In this document: positions 49,004-57,920 of the stretch, one piece after another
How positions within the stretch are numbered: the stretch's first letter is position 1
How the letters are laid out: every line of letters starts with the position of its first letter
Assembly: GCF_022952855.1 (NCBI RefSeq)
Contig: NZ_JALJDX010000195.1
Location: 1 to 58,869, forward strand
Origin: Pseudomonas sp. RGM2987
GTDB taxonomy: Bacteria; Pseudomonadota; Gammaproteobacteria; Pseudomonadales; Pseudomonadaceae
Length of the DNA: 58,869 nucleotides
Direction: 5' to 3'
The notes under the pieces: model-generated
What the model saw: only the letters and a program-made list of their open reading frames with translations
Databases searched by the model: none
What the model was told of the DNA's origin: nothing
Program-made: the position numbers and the translations under genes

Positions 49004-49926
49004 GGCAACACCCCCTCGGCCGGGCTTACCCCGGGTGCGGTGGCGAGGTCTTTGTCGAGTTCGAAGCGGTGCAGCAAGTGACGCGCGTCATAGGGCGCGC
49101 GGACCTTGATGTCGTTGTCGAAGTAGCAGAACACCTCGCGGTTCTTGCGCGCCCGGGGCTTCTTTTTCGGGTCGATCAGTTGCGCGTCGTCCGGTTGCGT
49201 GCCGTGGCTCCAGGCCTCGATCCGATTACCCCAGCGTTTCAGTGCCTGGTCGGTGTAGCCGCTGGCGTACAGCTCTTCGGCGCCGTGCAGCCGTATGTAG
49301 ACAAAATCGCTGGTGACGTCTTCGCGATAGGGCCATTTGCCGGCGGTGTCGGCGATCACCAGGGCCACGTCGTAGCGCCTGAGCAGGGTCACGAACAGCG
49401 GATCGACGAAGCTCTCATGGCGGATCTCGACAGCATGGCGCAACGGGCGTTTTTTATCGGCGTGGGTGCTGGCGTGGCCGTCCAGGCGCGGTTCGTGCTC
49501 GCGGGCCAGGGCTGCGGCGCCTTCGGTGTCGTGGGGCAGTTGCTTGAGGAAGTCTTCGAACAGCTCGGGGTCGAATTTGAAGCTCGGTGGAAACTGCCAG
49601 AGGATCGGGCCGAGTTTTTCCTTGAGCTCCAAAATGCCGGAGGCGAAGAAATTCGCCATTGGCTTGTGCACGTCACGCAGGCGCTTGATGTGGGTGATGA
49701 AGCGCGGGGCCTTGACGCTGAAAATGAAGCCGGGCGGCGTCTCGGCGTACCACTGGGCATACCGTTCGGGGCGTTGAAGGGCGTAGAACGATCCATTGAT
49801 TTCGATGCTGTTGACTGCTCGCGAGGCGAATTGCAGTTCCCGCTTCTGGGTCAGCCCCTTGGGGTAGAAATCCCCCCGCCAAGGCGTGTAGCGCCAACCG
49901 GAAATGCCAATGTGGATCGCCGTCAT
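49000..49926 (-). CDS. DUF72 (YecE-like) protein
   Basis: A 308-residue protein of the DUF72 family, which has a TIM-barrel fold and unknown activity. IHIGISGWRYTPWRGDFYP opens it, and FYALQRPERYAQWYAETP and VYIRLHGAEELYASGY are typical strands. I chose the ATG at 49926, behind the strong GGAGG; the open frame reaches 50112 but the extension runs through a REP repeat. It is the first gene of the operon with ybhP, clsB and ybhN. E. coli ybhPON lacks this member. Confidence 0.87.
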   Translation of the reverse strand: MTAIHIGISGWRYTPWRGDFYPKGLTQKRELQFASRAVNSIEINGSFYALQRPERYAQWYAETPPGFIFSVKAPRFITHIKRLRDVHKPMANFFASGILELKEKLGPILWQFPPSFKFDPELFEDFLKQLPHDTEGAAALAREHEPRLDGHASTHADKKRPLRHAVEIRHESFVDPLFVTLLRRYDVALVIADTAGKWPYREDVTSDFVYIRLHGAEELYASGYTDQALKRWGNRIEAWSHGTQPDDAQLIDPKKKPRARKNREVFCYFDNDIKVRAPYDARHLLHRFELDKDLATAPGVSPAEGVLP

Positions 49927-50034
49927 GTGTCCTCCCGTGCCAATGACCTCGTACTGCCTGTGTCTTGTGATGACTGTCGGGCGGGGTGGAAAGTTTCGCT
50001 GGAATGCTCGGCGGCAAGGGTTGGTGAGGTCCTC

Positions 50035-50125
50035 GTGGCGAGGGAGCTTGCTCCCGCTGGGCTGCGCAGCAGCCCCAAAAATCAGGGCCGCTACGCGCCC
50101 CAGCGGGAGCAAGCTCCCTCGCCAC
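50035..50125. repeat. inverted REP pair, type 2
   Basis: GTGGCGAGGGAGCTTGCTCC onward (50035-50061) and the reverse arm (50098-50125) flank about 36 bases. It lies in the 284-base gap between the divergent DUF72 and MscS genes. I see no convincing -35/-10 boxes in that gap. Confidence 0.9.
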
Positions 50126-50210
50126 AGGATCCTGTGTTGATCTCTCCAGCGAACTTGGCCGCCCGATCGGGATCAGTTCCTTACCGCCCCCTGCATAGGA
50201 GCCTCGCGTT

Positions 50211-52298
50211 TTGTCTCGATTGACTGCTGCATTGCTGCTGGTCCTGCTGACACTGACCGGCAACGTCGCCTTCGCAACGGCCGCCGTTCCCGGCACGCCC
50301 GCCCCCAGCGAAACCCCCGCCGAACCCGAGCCGCTGGTGCAGGGCGGATTGCTCGGCGCCATCAGCTCGAGCATCGACGACGTCCAGGACAAACTCGACC
50401 TGAACCAGAGCCTGGTGGATGCCTGGCGCCTGCGGGCGGATCGGGCGGCGGATGAAGTGGACCGGTTGGTGGACCAGACGTCGCGTTCTTCCTGGCGGGT
50501 GGCCGGGGATTTCCTGTTGCTGTCCGGCGTCTGGCTGGGGACGTTTGCGCTGCTTTGGACGGGCGCCCGCCTGCTGATGCGGCGCCTCGGCCCGGGGCGT
50601 TGGCTGCGTAGCCGCCAGCGCATCCGCGACCTGCTTGGTTACTTGTTGCCCTACACGGTCCCGGCATTGGTCTGCCTGCCGCTGACGCTGTACGTCAGCC
50701 ACTTCTTGCAGGTTTCGGTCGGGCGCGCCCTGGCGCTGTGCTTCGCCTACGCCACCAGCAGCGGTATTTTCTCCACCTCGGTGCTGCTCTGCGTGATCGT
50801 GATGTTCAACGCCGGGCACAAGCGCCGGGCGGTGGCAATTATCCGCCGCTTCAGTCCGCGACCGTTGTTCCTGATCGGCTTCCTCGCGGCCCTCAGCGAT
50901 GCGCTGACCAGCCCGCAGATCGCCCGGCAGCTGGGTGGCAATATCACCAGCAGCGTCGCGGTGTTCACCGGCTTGCTCGCTTCGGTGATCTTTGGCTGGC
51001 TGGTGATCCGCATGCGCCGTCCGGTGGCGCACCTGATCCGCAACCGGCCGCTGGCGCAACGCCTGAAACAGCCGGCCTTGCAGGAATCGCTGCGGATTTT
51101 CTCCGGGTTGTGGAACTGGCCGATCCTGTTGATGGTGCTGGTCTCGGCGGTCAGCCTGATCGGCGTCGGCGAGGACAACCAGAAGGCCCTGCGCTGTGCG
51201 TTGTTCACCACCATCCTGCTGATCGCCACGGTGTTTCTCAGTACCGTGTTCCAGCATGTGTTCAAGTCCCCCCGTTTTGAGGCGATCCAGCGCAACAGCG
51301 CCTACAAGAGCCGGTTGCTGAGCCTGGTGCATGCCTTGCTGCGGATCGTCATGGCGGTGGCGTTCATTGAAATCCTCGGGCGGATCTGGGGGATTTCTCT
51401 GTTCGAATTCGCCTCGCGCAATGCCGTGGGCCGGGCGATCAGTGATTCATTGAGTCGCATCGGCCTGATCTTCCTGGTGACGTGGCTGATGTGGGTGGTG
51501 CTCGACACGGCCATCCAGGAGGCCTTGAAGCCGCCGCTCAACAAACGCGGGGCCCGGCAGCCGAGCACGCGGATCAAGACCATCCTGCCGTTGTTGCGCA
51601 ACGCCGCGAAAATCATCCTGGTGGTGATCTGCGCGATCACCACCATGGCCAACCTGGGCATCAATGTCGCGCCGCTGCTGGCCGGCGCCGGGGTGGTGGG
51701 TCTGGCGATCGGCTTCGGTTCGCAGCAACTGGTGCAGGACGTGATCACCGGGTTGTTCATCATCATCGAAGACACGCTGTCCATCGGCGACTGGGTGGTG
51801 CTCGATTCCGGTCACGCCGGCACCGTCGAGGGCCTGACCATCCGCACCCTGCGCCTGCGCGACGGCAAGGGCTTCGTGCATTCGGTGCCGTTCGGCCAGA
51901 TCAAGGCAGTGACCAACCAATCGCGGCAATTCGCCTTCGCGTTCTTCTCGGTGCAGTTCACCTACGACACCGATGTGGACCAGGCCATCGAACTGATTCG
52001 CGAAGCCGGGCGCTCGATCTCCGAAGACCCGTTCCTCAAGTTCAACCTGCAAGGGCCGTTGGATGTGTTTGGCGTGGACCGGATGGACCTCAACGGTGTG
52101 GTGCTCACGGCGCAGTTCCGAACCGTGTCCGGCGGGCAATATGCGGTGAGCCGGGCGTTCAACCAGCGTTTGAAGAAGCTGGTGGATGAAAGCCCGGCGG
52201 TGCATTTTGCGCAGACTTATCCACAGCAGGTGATGATGCCGCAGCGGTTGGTCGGGGAGTCGAAGGTGGGGGATGGGGTGTCTGGTCAACCGCAATAA
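50211..52298 (+). CDS. large MscS-family mechanosensitive channel (YbiO-like)
   Basis: A 695-residue inner-membrane channel. A signal peptide ends near residue 22 (LLLVLLTLTGNVAFA), and a periplasmic segment to about residue 95 is followed by many membrane helices. The pore and beta domain are MscS-like: AGAGVVGLAIGFGSQQLVQD, then LFIIIEDTLSIGDWVVL and VPFGQIKAVTNQSR. The size fits YbiO-type moderate-conductance channels. The start is TTG at 50211 behind ATAGGAG. It opens under membrane tension to release solutes on osmotic downshock. It stands divergent from the lipid operon. Confidence 0.9.
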   Translation: MSRLTAALLLVLLTLTGNVAFATAAVPGTPAPSETPAEPEPLVQGGLLGAISSSIDDVQDKLDLNQSLVDAWRLRADRAADEVDRLVDQTSRSSWRVAGDFLLLSGVWLGTFALLWTGARLLMRRLGPGRWLRSRQRIRDLLGYLLPYTVPALVCLPLTLYVSHFLQVSVGRALALCFAYATSSGIFSTSVLLCVIVMFNAGHKRRAVAIIRRFSPRPLFLIGFLAALSDALTSPQIARQLGGNITSSVAVFTGLLASVIFGWLVIRMRRPVAHLIRNRPLAQRLKQPALQESLRIFSGLWNWPILLMVLVSAVSLIGVGEDNQKALRCALFTTILLIATVFLSTVFQHVFKSPRFEAIQRNSAYKSRLLSLVHALLRIVMAVAFIEILGRIWGISLFEFASRNAVGRAISDSLSRIGLIFLVTWLMWVVLDTAIQEALKPPLNKRGARQPSTRIKTILPLLRNAAKIILVVICAITTMANLGINVAPLLAGAGVVGLAIGFGSQQLVQDVITGLFIIIEDTLSIGDWVVLDSGHAGTVEGLTIRTLRLRDGKGFVHSVPFGQIKAVTNQSRQFAFAFFSVQFTYDTDVDQAIELIREAGRSISEDPFLKFNLQGPLDVFGVDRMDLNGVVLTAQFRTVSGGQYAVSRAFNQRLKKLVDESPAVHFAQTYPQQVMMPQRLVGESKVGDGVSGQPQ

Positions 52299-52324
52299 TC
52301 GCTAAGTCGGTTGGCGAGGCTTAT

Positions 52325-52420
52325 GGCCCTTTCGCGAGCAAGCCCGCTCCCACAGGTGACCGAGTTTCTTAAGATGGAATGCGATCAAACTGTGGGAGCG
52401 GGCTTGCTCGCGAAGAGGCC
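52325..52420. repeat. inverted REP pair (REPIN), type 1
   Basis: GGCCCTTTCGCGAGCAAGCC onward (52325-52354) and its reverse complement (52391-52420) sit between the convergent ends of the MscS and Lhr genes. No T-tract terminator is seen, so the REPIN is the only structure in the gap. Confidence 0.93.
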
Positions 52421-52432
52421 AGCCTGCCGCCC

Positions 52433-55400
52433 TCAATTCTTCTGGATCAACCTGCTACGCACCTCAGCCATTCCCTGCGCATCCAGCTCCATCCAGAAAA
52501 CCGGCTTGCCGGCAATCAACGCCCCGGCCGGCAACCCATCGCGATACACCAACCTGTTACTCGCCAACGCCGGCACTTTCGCCCCCGGCAGCAGGGTGCC
52601 GGCCAGGTTCAGCGGGTCGACGCCACACACTACGATCAGGCTGGTGTCGATGGGCCGTCGGCGCACTTCGCGCAGCAGTGGGATGGCCTCGGGCAAGGCG
52701 AACTGCTCGCCCGCCAGGCCGCTGACGAAACGCCCACCGCGAATCTCCCCCCGAGCCTCCAGCCGATGGAACGTGCGCAGCAATTCGCGCCAGCTCGGCA
52801 GCCAATCGGCCTCTCGTTCCAGCAGACGCCAGAACACCACGCCGTAACGGCGCAGCAAGGTCATGGCGATGTGTTCCAGGGTTTCGGGCGGGGTCGGCGC
52901 CGGGCGGTTGCCTTCAACAGCGGCGGGCGCACTGCGGCGCAACAAGGCCCAGCGCCCGGCATCGTCCATGCCGCCGACAAACGCCCCGCGCCCGCGCCGA
53001 CTGCTGCGGGCCTGACGCTTGCTCGCGGGGGTGATCAGCGCCCGCAGGCCGGCGAAGCTGTCGGCATTCACCAACCCGGCGCCCACCAGTTCCTGCAAGG
53101 CAATTTCCAGTTCGGCGCGCAGCAGGTGGGCTTCGTGCAGCAGTTCGTCAAAAAACAACGCGCCGTGTTCGCTAAGGGCCTGGTGGACTTTTTGCGTCTT
53201 GAGCGACAGTTCTTCCAAAGGCGTCTGTTCGGCCAGGCTGCTCCACAGGCCGACCTGGCTGCGCGGCAGCAACACCACCGGCGTGCTGCGCAGGGCGCTG
53301 GCCGAAAGCTTTTGCCGGGCGCTCAAGCGCGTCCAGACTAGCCGGCCGCTGCGGCACAACTCATCGAGCCAAGTGGGCGAGTAATCCTTGATCCGCGCCG
53401 GCAGCAAGTCGCTGTCCCAGGCCGAAGCGGCGGCAGGATAGCCTTCGAACTGACTGACGATTGACGGCAGCACGGCGCTGCCCCGGCCTTGAGTGGACGT
53501 CGAAAGGTGCTGCCAGTCGAACAGGAACCGCATGAAATCCTGCAACATTACCGGCTCGATTTCCCGCCGCAAGCGCTTGACCGTGTAGCGATGGATACGC
53601 GCCAGCAAATGCCGCTCGCACCATTCCTCCTGGCCGATGCCCGGCGTGAAGCGACCACGCAACACGTAGCCTTGCTGCTCCAGTTGCGCCAGGGCCTGGG
53701 TGGCTTGCGGCGTCGACAACCCCAGCGGGTAGGCGATGGCCTTCAACGGCAGCGGCCCGAACGCACTGAGCCGGGCGCGGAGCACTTCCACCACGGCTTC
53801 GTCGCTGTTCCAGGCTTCATCGAAGTCGGCCAGGGGCGTCAGCGGCGGCTGCCATCGGGCCTGTGGATAAATGGCTTGCAGGCAGGTCAGGCGTTCCAGT
53901 GCCACCCATAGGCCGCGCTCGGCGCTGATCTGCACATGGCTGGCGCGACCACGCTCGGCCAGCGTGCGCAACCAGTCCAGCCAGGACGCGTTGGCGCTGG
54001 CTTCGCTGTCGGCGATGCAGGCCAGGCTCATCAGCCCTTCGTGCATCTCGTCGAGGTTGGTCGGCGTCGGCCAGGCTTCTTCGCGCACCGACTGGATGGC
54101 CTCGGCGTCCAGCGCGCCGAGGTCGTCGGTGGACTGTGGGTCGCTCCAGCGCCGGTTGATCACCGCCTGGGTGCGCCGTTCCTCCAGCGGTGCGTCGTCG
54201 AGGAAGGTGTAGGGCCGGGCGCTGAGGATCTCCGCCGCCAGGGGCGAGGGCGCGGGCAGGTCGCGACTGATCAGCCGAATCTCGCCCGCTTCCATGCGCC
54301 GCAGCAGTGCCAGCCAGCCTTCGCTGTCCATGGCTTCGTGCAGGCAATCGTCGAGGGTCTGCTCCACCAGCGGATGGTCGGGAATCTCCCGTTTACCGGC
54401 GAGGTTTTCCAGGCAGGCGATCTGGTCCGGGAACACGCTGGCGATCAGGTCTTCGCTTTTCATCCGCTGGATCTGCGGCGCAACCTTGCGTCCGCCGGTA
54501 TAGCGCGGCAGCGCCAGGGCCACGCCGGCGTTCCAGCGCCAGCGCACGCCGAACAGCGGCGCATCCAGCACCGCCTGGACCAGGATCTGTTCGGCGCTCT
54601 GGCTGTTGAGATAGCGCCAGACTTCTTCGAGCTCGAAGCTGTGGCTGGTGGACAGCGACAACACGATGGCGTCTTCGCTGGCGGCCGCTTGCAGTTCGAA
54701 ACTGAAGGTGCGGCAAAAGCGCTTGCGCAGGGCCAGGCCCCAGGCGCGGTTGATACGGCTGCCGAACGGCGTGTGGATGATCAGTTGCGTGCCGCCGGAC
54801 TCGTCGAAGAAGCGCTCCATCAGCAACGTGTCCTGGGACGGCAGGGCGCCGAAGGCCCGGCGCGCCGGGGCCAGGTGGTCGAGCAGTTGCTCGGCGCTCG
54901 GCAGATTGAGCTGCAAAGTGCCGGTCAACCAGTCCAGCGCCGGTTGCAGATCGCCCGGCGTGGCGCCAAGCAGTGCGTCCAGTTGCGCTTGCAGGCGCGC
55001 CACCGCCACCGACAGTTCAGCGCTGCGCCCCGGGGCCTCGCCGAGCCAGAACGGAATGGTCGGCGGCTGGCCCTGGGCATCCTCGACCCGTACGCGGCCG
55101 GTCTCGACGCGAATGATCCGGTAGGAGGTATTGCCGAGTTGGAACACGTCGCCGGCAATGCTCTCCACCGCAAAGTCTTCGTTGACGCTGCCGATGTTCA
55201 AGCCCTGGGGTTCGAGCAGCACGCTGTAGTCAGCGTTATCCGGAATGGTCCCGCCGCTGGTCACGGCGGTCAGCTTGCTGCCGCGGCGTCCGCGCAACGT
55301 GCGGGTGACGGCATCGCGGTGCAGGTAGGCGCTGCGCACGCCCTGGCGCCCGTTGAGGCCTTCGGCGAGCATTTGCAGCAAGGCCTGGTAATGGCCTTCA

Positions 55401-56746
55401 TCCAATTCTGCGTAGGGCGCGGCGCGGCGGAACATCGCCAGCAGCGCTTGCTCGTGCCATTCCTGGCAACTGACTTCGGCGACGATCTGCTGCGCCAGCA
55501 CGTCCAGCGGTGCCTTGGGGATGTGCAGGATGTCCAGCTCACCGCGGCGCACGCAGTCGAGCAGGGCGGCGCATTCGATCAGATCGTCGCGGGTGATGGC
55601 GAACAACCGGCCCTTGGGCGTGCCGCCCACCTGGTGCCCGGAGCGTCCGACCCGTTGCAGGAATGCCGAGATCGAGCGGGGCGAGGCGATCTGGCACACA
55701 AGGTCGACATCGCCGATATCGATGCCCAGTTCCAGCGATGCGGTGGCGATCAGCACCTGCAGTTCGCCGCGCTTGAGCCGTTGCTCGGCGTCGAGGCGAA
55801 ACTCTTTCGCCAGGCTGCCATGGTGGGCCGCCACGGCGTCCTTGCCCAGGCGCTCGCTCAAATGCCGGCTCAAGCGTTCGGCCAGGCGTCGGGTATTGAC
55901 GAATACCAGGGTAGTGCGGTGTTTCCGGGCCAGCTCGGCGAGACGGTTGTAAACCAGCTCCCAGACGTCGTTGGCCATCACCGCCGAGAGCGGCACCGGT
56001 GGCACCTCGATGTCCAGGTCCCGGGGGCGGGCGTGGCCGATGTCGACGATGTCGCAGGTTCGCCCTTCGCCGACCAGAAAGCGCGATACCGCTTCGATGG
56101 GTTTCTGCGTGGCGGACAGGCCGATCCGCACCAAGGGTTCGGCACACAGCGCTTGCAGGCGTTCCAGGCTCAAGGCCAAGTGGCTGCCGCGCTTGCTGGC
56201 GGCGATGGCGTGGATTTCGTCGACGATCACCGTGCGGGTGCTGGCGAGCATCTGTCGGCCGGAATCCGAGCCGAGCAGCACGTAGAGCGATTCGGGCGTG
56301 GTCACCAGAATGTGCGGCGCGGTCTTGCGCATTGCCGTGCGGTCTTTCTGCGGAGTGTCGCCGGTGCGCACCGCGGTTGTGATGTGCAGCGGCGGCAGGT
56401 CCATTTGTCGTAGCTGTTCGGTGATCCCGGCCAGCGGGTTTTGCAGGTTGATCTGGATGTCGTTGCTCAAGGCTTTGAGCGGCGAGACGTAGACCACCAG
56501 GGTCTGGTTCGGCAGGCCGCCCTGTTCGAGGCCGCGATGCACCAGGTCATCGAGCACCGCGAGAAAGGCGGTCAGGGTCTTGCCCGAACCTGTGGGCGCG
56601 GCCACCAGGGTTGAGCGGCGCTGGCCGATCAACGGCCACGCCTGGGCCTGGGCGGCCGTGACCGCCGGGAAGGTCTGGCTGAACCAGGCGCGCACGGCAG
56701 GATGGAAGCCTGCCATGGCGTGGTCGGCGGCAAGGGGCAGATTCAT
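52433..56746 (-). CDS. lhr: large helicase-related protein Lhr
   Basis: A 1437-residue superfamily 2 DNA helicase. Walker A PTGSGKT (51-57), DEIH (175-178) and motif VI QRVGRSGH form the motor. A winged helix, a beta-sheet domain and a long C-terminal region (Lhr-CTD) of about 600 residues follow. Lhr unwinds RNA:DNA hybrids 3' to 5' and is linked to repair after crosslink and peroxide damage. The length is typical of the full-size bacterial form. I took the ATG at 56746 by family resemblance; no good ribosome-binding site is visible, and a frame extends to 56809. Confidence 0.93.
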   Translation of the reverse strand: MNLPLAADHAMAGFHPAVRAWFSQTFPAVTAAQAQAWPLIGQRRSTLVAAPTGSGKTLTAFLAVLDDLVHRGLEQGGLPNQTLVVYVSPLKALSNDIQINLQNPLAGITEQLRQMDLPPLHITTAVRTGDTPQKDRTAMRKTAPHILVTTPESLYVLLGSDSGRQMLASTRTVIVDEIHAIAASKRGSHLALSLERLQALCAEPLVRIGLSATQKPIEAVSRFLVGEGRTCDIVDIGHARPRDLDIEVPPVPLSAVMANDVWELVYNRLAELARKHRTTLVFVNTRRLAERLSRHLSERLGKDAVAAHHGSLAKEFRLDAEQRLKRGELQVLIATASLELGIDIGDVDLVCQIASPRSISAFLQRVGRSGHQVGGTPKGRLFAITRDDLIECAALLDCVRRGELDILHIPKAPLDVLAQQIVAEVSCQEWHEQALLAMFRRAAPYAELDEGHYQALLQMLAEGLNGRQGVRSAYLHRDAVTRTLRGRRGSKLTAVTSGGTIPDNADYSVLLEPQGLNIGSVNEDFAVESIAGDVFQLGNTSYRIIRVETGRVRVEDAQGQPPTIPFWLGEAPGRSAELSVAVARLQAQLDALLGATPGDLQPALDWLTGTLQLNLPSAEQLLDHLAPARRAFGALPSQDTLLMERFFDESGGTQLIIHTPFGSRINRAWGLALRKRFCRTFSFELQAAASEDAIVLSLSTSHSFELEEVWRYLNSQSAEQILVQAVLDAPLFGVRWRWNAGVALALPRYTGGRKVAPQIQRMKSEDLIASVFPDQIACLENLAGKREIPDHPLVEQTLDDCLHEAMDSEGWLALLRRMEAGEIRLISRDLPAPSPLAAEILSARPYTFLDDAPLEERRTQAVINRRWSDPQSTDDLGALDAEAIQSVREEAWPTPTNLDEMHEGLMSLACIADSEASANASWLDWLRTLAERGRASHVQISAERGLWVALERLTCLQAIYPQARWQPPLTPLADFDEAWNSDEAVVEVLRARLSAFGPLPLKAIAYPLGLSTPQATQALAQLEQQGYVLRGRFTPGIGQEEWCERHLLARIHRYTVKRLRREIEPVMLQDFMRFLFDWQHLSTSTQGRGSAVLPSIVSQFEGYPAAASAWDSDLLPARIKDYSPTWLDELCRSGRLVWTRLSARQKLSASALRSTPVVLLPRSQVGLWSSLAEQTPLEELSLKTQKVHQALSEHGALFFDELLHEAHLLRAELEIALQELVGAGLVNADSFAGLRALITPASKRQARSSRRGRGAFVGGMDDAGRWALLRRSAPAAVEGNRPAPTPPETLEHIAMTLLRRYGVVFWRLLEREADWLPSWRELLRTFHRLEARGEIRGGRFVSGLAGEQFALPEAIPLLREVRRRPIDTSLIVVCGVDPLNLAGTLLPGAKVPALASNRLVYRDGLPAGALIAGKPVFWMELDAQGMAEVRSRLIQKN

Positions 56747-56811
56747 AGGAGCAGTTATGCGGGTGGGGTGGGGAAGATGCAAGTACCGGCTGGGATCTTC
56801 GTTGCCCATAA

Positions 56812-56895
56812 GGGCCTCTTCGCGAGCAAGCCCGCTCCCACAGTTAGCCGAGTTTCGTCAGAAATGTGGGAGCGGGCTTGCTCGCGAAAGGGCCC
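56812..56895. repeat. inverted REP pair (REPIN), type 1
   Basis: GGGCCTCTTCGCGAGCAAGC onward (56812-56843) and its reverse complement (56865-56895) flank about 21 bases. It lies in the 289-base gap between divergent lhr and the RmlD-like gene, in which I see no gene and no clear promoter. Confidence 0.93.
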
Positions 56896-57035
56896 TAAAG
56901 AGCAGCACACATGCGGGATCTGCACTTTACGGATGACGGTTGCGCACTAAACCCGCAAAATGCAACGATTCCGGCAACGCCTGCGGGCGTTTGTCGACCA
57001 AATTCTTGTGCCAACAGACTGGGCCTGCTGATTTT

Positions 57036-57920
57036 ATGCGAATGCGCCTTATGTTACTGGGCGGCGGAAATGCCCTTGGGCAGGCGCTGATTCGCCTCGG
57101 TGCAGAAGAAGACATCGGTTTTCTTGCCCCCCGCCCGCCCGAAGACGGTTGGGATGCCGCGAGCCTGACGCAACTGCTCGATGACACCCGGCCGGACGCC
57201 TTGATCAACCTGGCGTACTACTTCGACTGGTTCCAGGCCGAGGCCGTCAGCGAACAACGCCTGGCCAGCCAGGAGCGCGCTGTCGAGCGCCTGGCCGAAC
57301 TGTGCCAGCACCACAACATCGTCCTGGTGCAGCCGTCCAGCTACCGGGTGTTCGATGGCTCCCGTGCTACCGCCTACAGCGAAAAGGACGAACCGGTGCC
57401 CCTGGGCCTGCGTGGCCAGGCCTTGTGGCGGATCGAGCAAAGCGTGCGCGCGACCTGCCCGCAGCATGTGCTGCTGCGTTTCGGCTGGCTGCTGGACGAC
57501 AGCGCCGACGGCATTCTCGGGCGCTTCCTGGCCCGCGCCGAACAGCCCGAGGAACTGTTGCTGGCCGACGACCGCCGGGGCAATCCGACGCCGGTGGACG
57601 ATGCGGCGCGGGTGATCATCTCGGTGCTCAAGCAACTCGATTGCGCGGCGCCGCTGTGGGGCACCTACCATTACGCCGGGCACGAAGCGACCACGCCGCT
57701 GGCGCTGGGCCAGGCGATCCTTACCGAGGCGCGTGCCCTGCATCCGCTGGCAATCGAATCGCCCACCGCCCAGGCTCACGCCGCCCGGCCGGATGCCGCC
57801 GAAGAACCGCAGCACGCGGTGCTGGCCTGCAAGAAAATTCTGCACACTTTCGGGATCAAGCCCCGCGCCTGGCGCGCCGCGCTCCCAGGCTTACTGGATA
57901 GGTTTTATCGCCATGGCTGA
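57036..57920 (+). CDS. RmlD-like sugar-nucleotide-binding SDR protein without catalytic Tyr-Lys
   Basis: A 294-residue extended short-chain dehydrogenase/reductase-like protein. The N-terminal RLMLLGGGNALGQALI is a Rossmann dinucleotide loop, and VLVQPSSYRVFDGSRATAY resembles the RmlD strand ending VFDG. Where RmlD has YGxxK, this protein has LRGQALWRIEQ, so the Tyr-Lys pair is missing. It may bind a sugar nucleotide without reducing it. Start at 57036; a second ATG at 57042 is possible. It overlaps the next SDR gene by 8 bases. Confidence 0.75.
   Translation: MRMRLMLLGGGNALGQALIRLGAEEDIGFLAPRPPEDGWDAASLTQLLDDTRPDALINLAYYFDWFQAEAVSEQRLASQERAVERLAELCQHHNIVLVQPSSYRVFDGSRATAYSEKDEPVPLGLRGQALWRIEQSVRATCPQHVLLRFGWLLDDSADGILGRFLARAEQPEELLLADDRRGNPTPVDDAARVIISVLKQLDCAAPLWGTYHYAGHEATTPLALGQAILTEARALHPLAIESPTAQAHAARPDAAEEPQHAVLACKKILHTFGIKPRAWRAALPGLLDRFYRHG

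Noticed and set aside
49927..50112. Longer DUF72 start at 50112
   Set aside because: The extension would be read through a REP repeat, and GGAGG stands directly before the ATG at 49926.
53936..56413. 825-residue plus-strand open frame inside lhr, and 570 residues inside uvrA (37032-38744)
   Set aside because: Low-complexity Arg/Gln/Ala/Gly composition typical of GC-rich shadow frames, against clear helicase and UvrA motifs on the minus strand.
36815..56895. Recurring palindromes considered as a CRISPR array
   Set aside because: They are scattered in separate gaps as inverted pairs, not direct repeats with regular spacers, and no cas genes are near.
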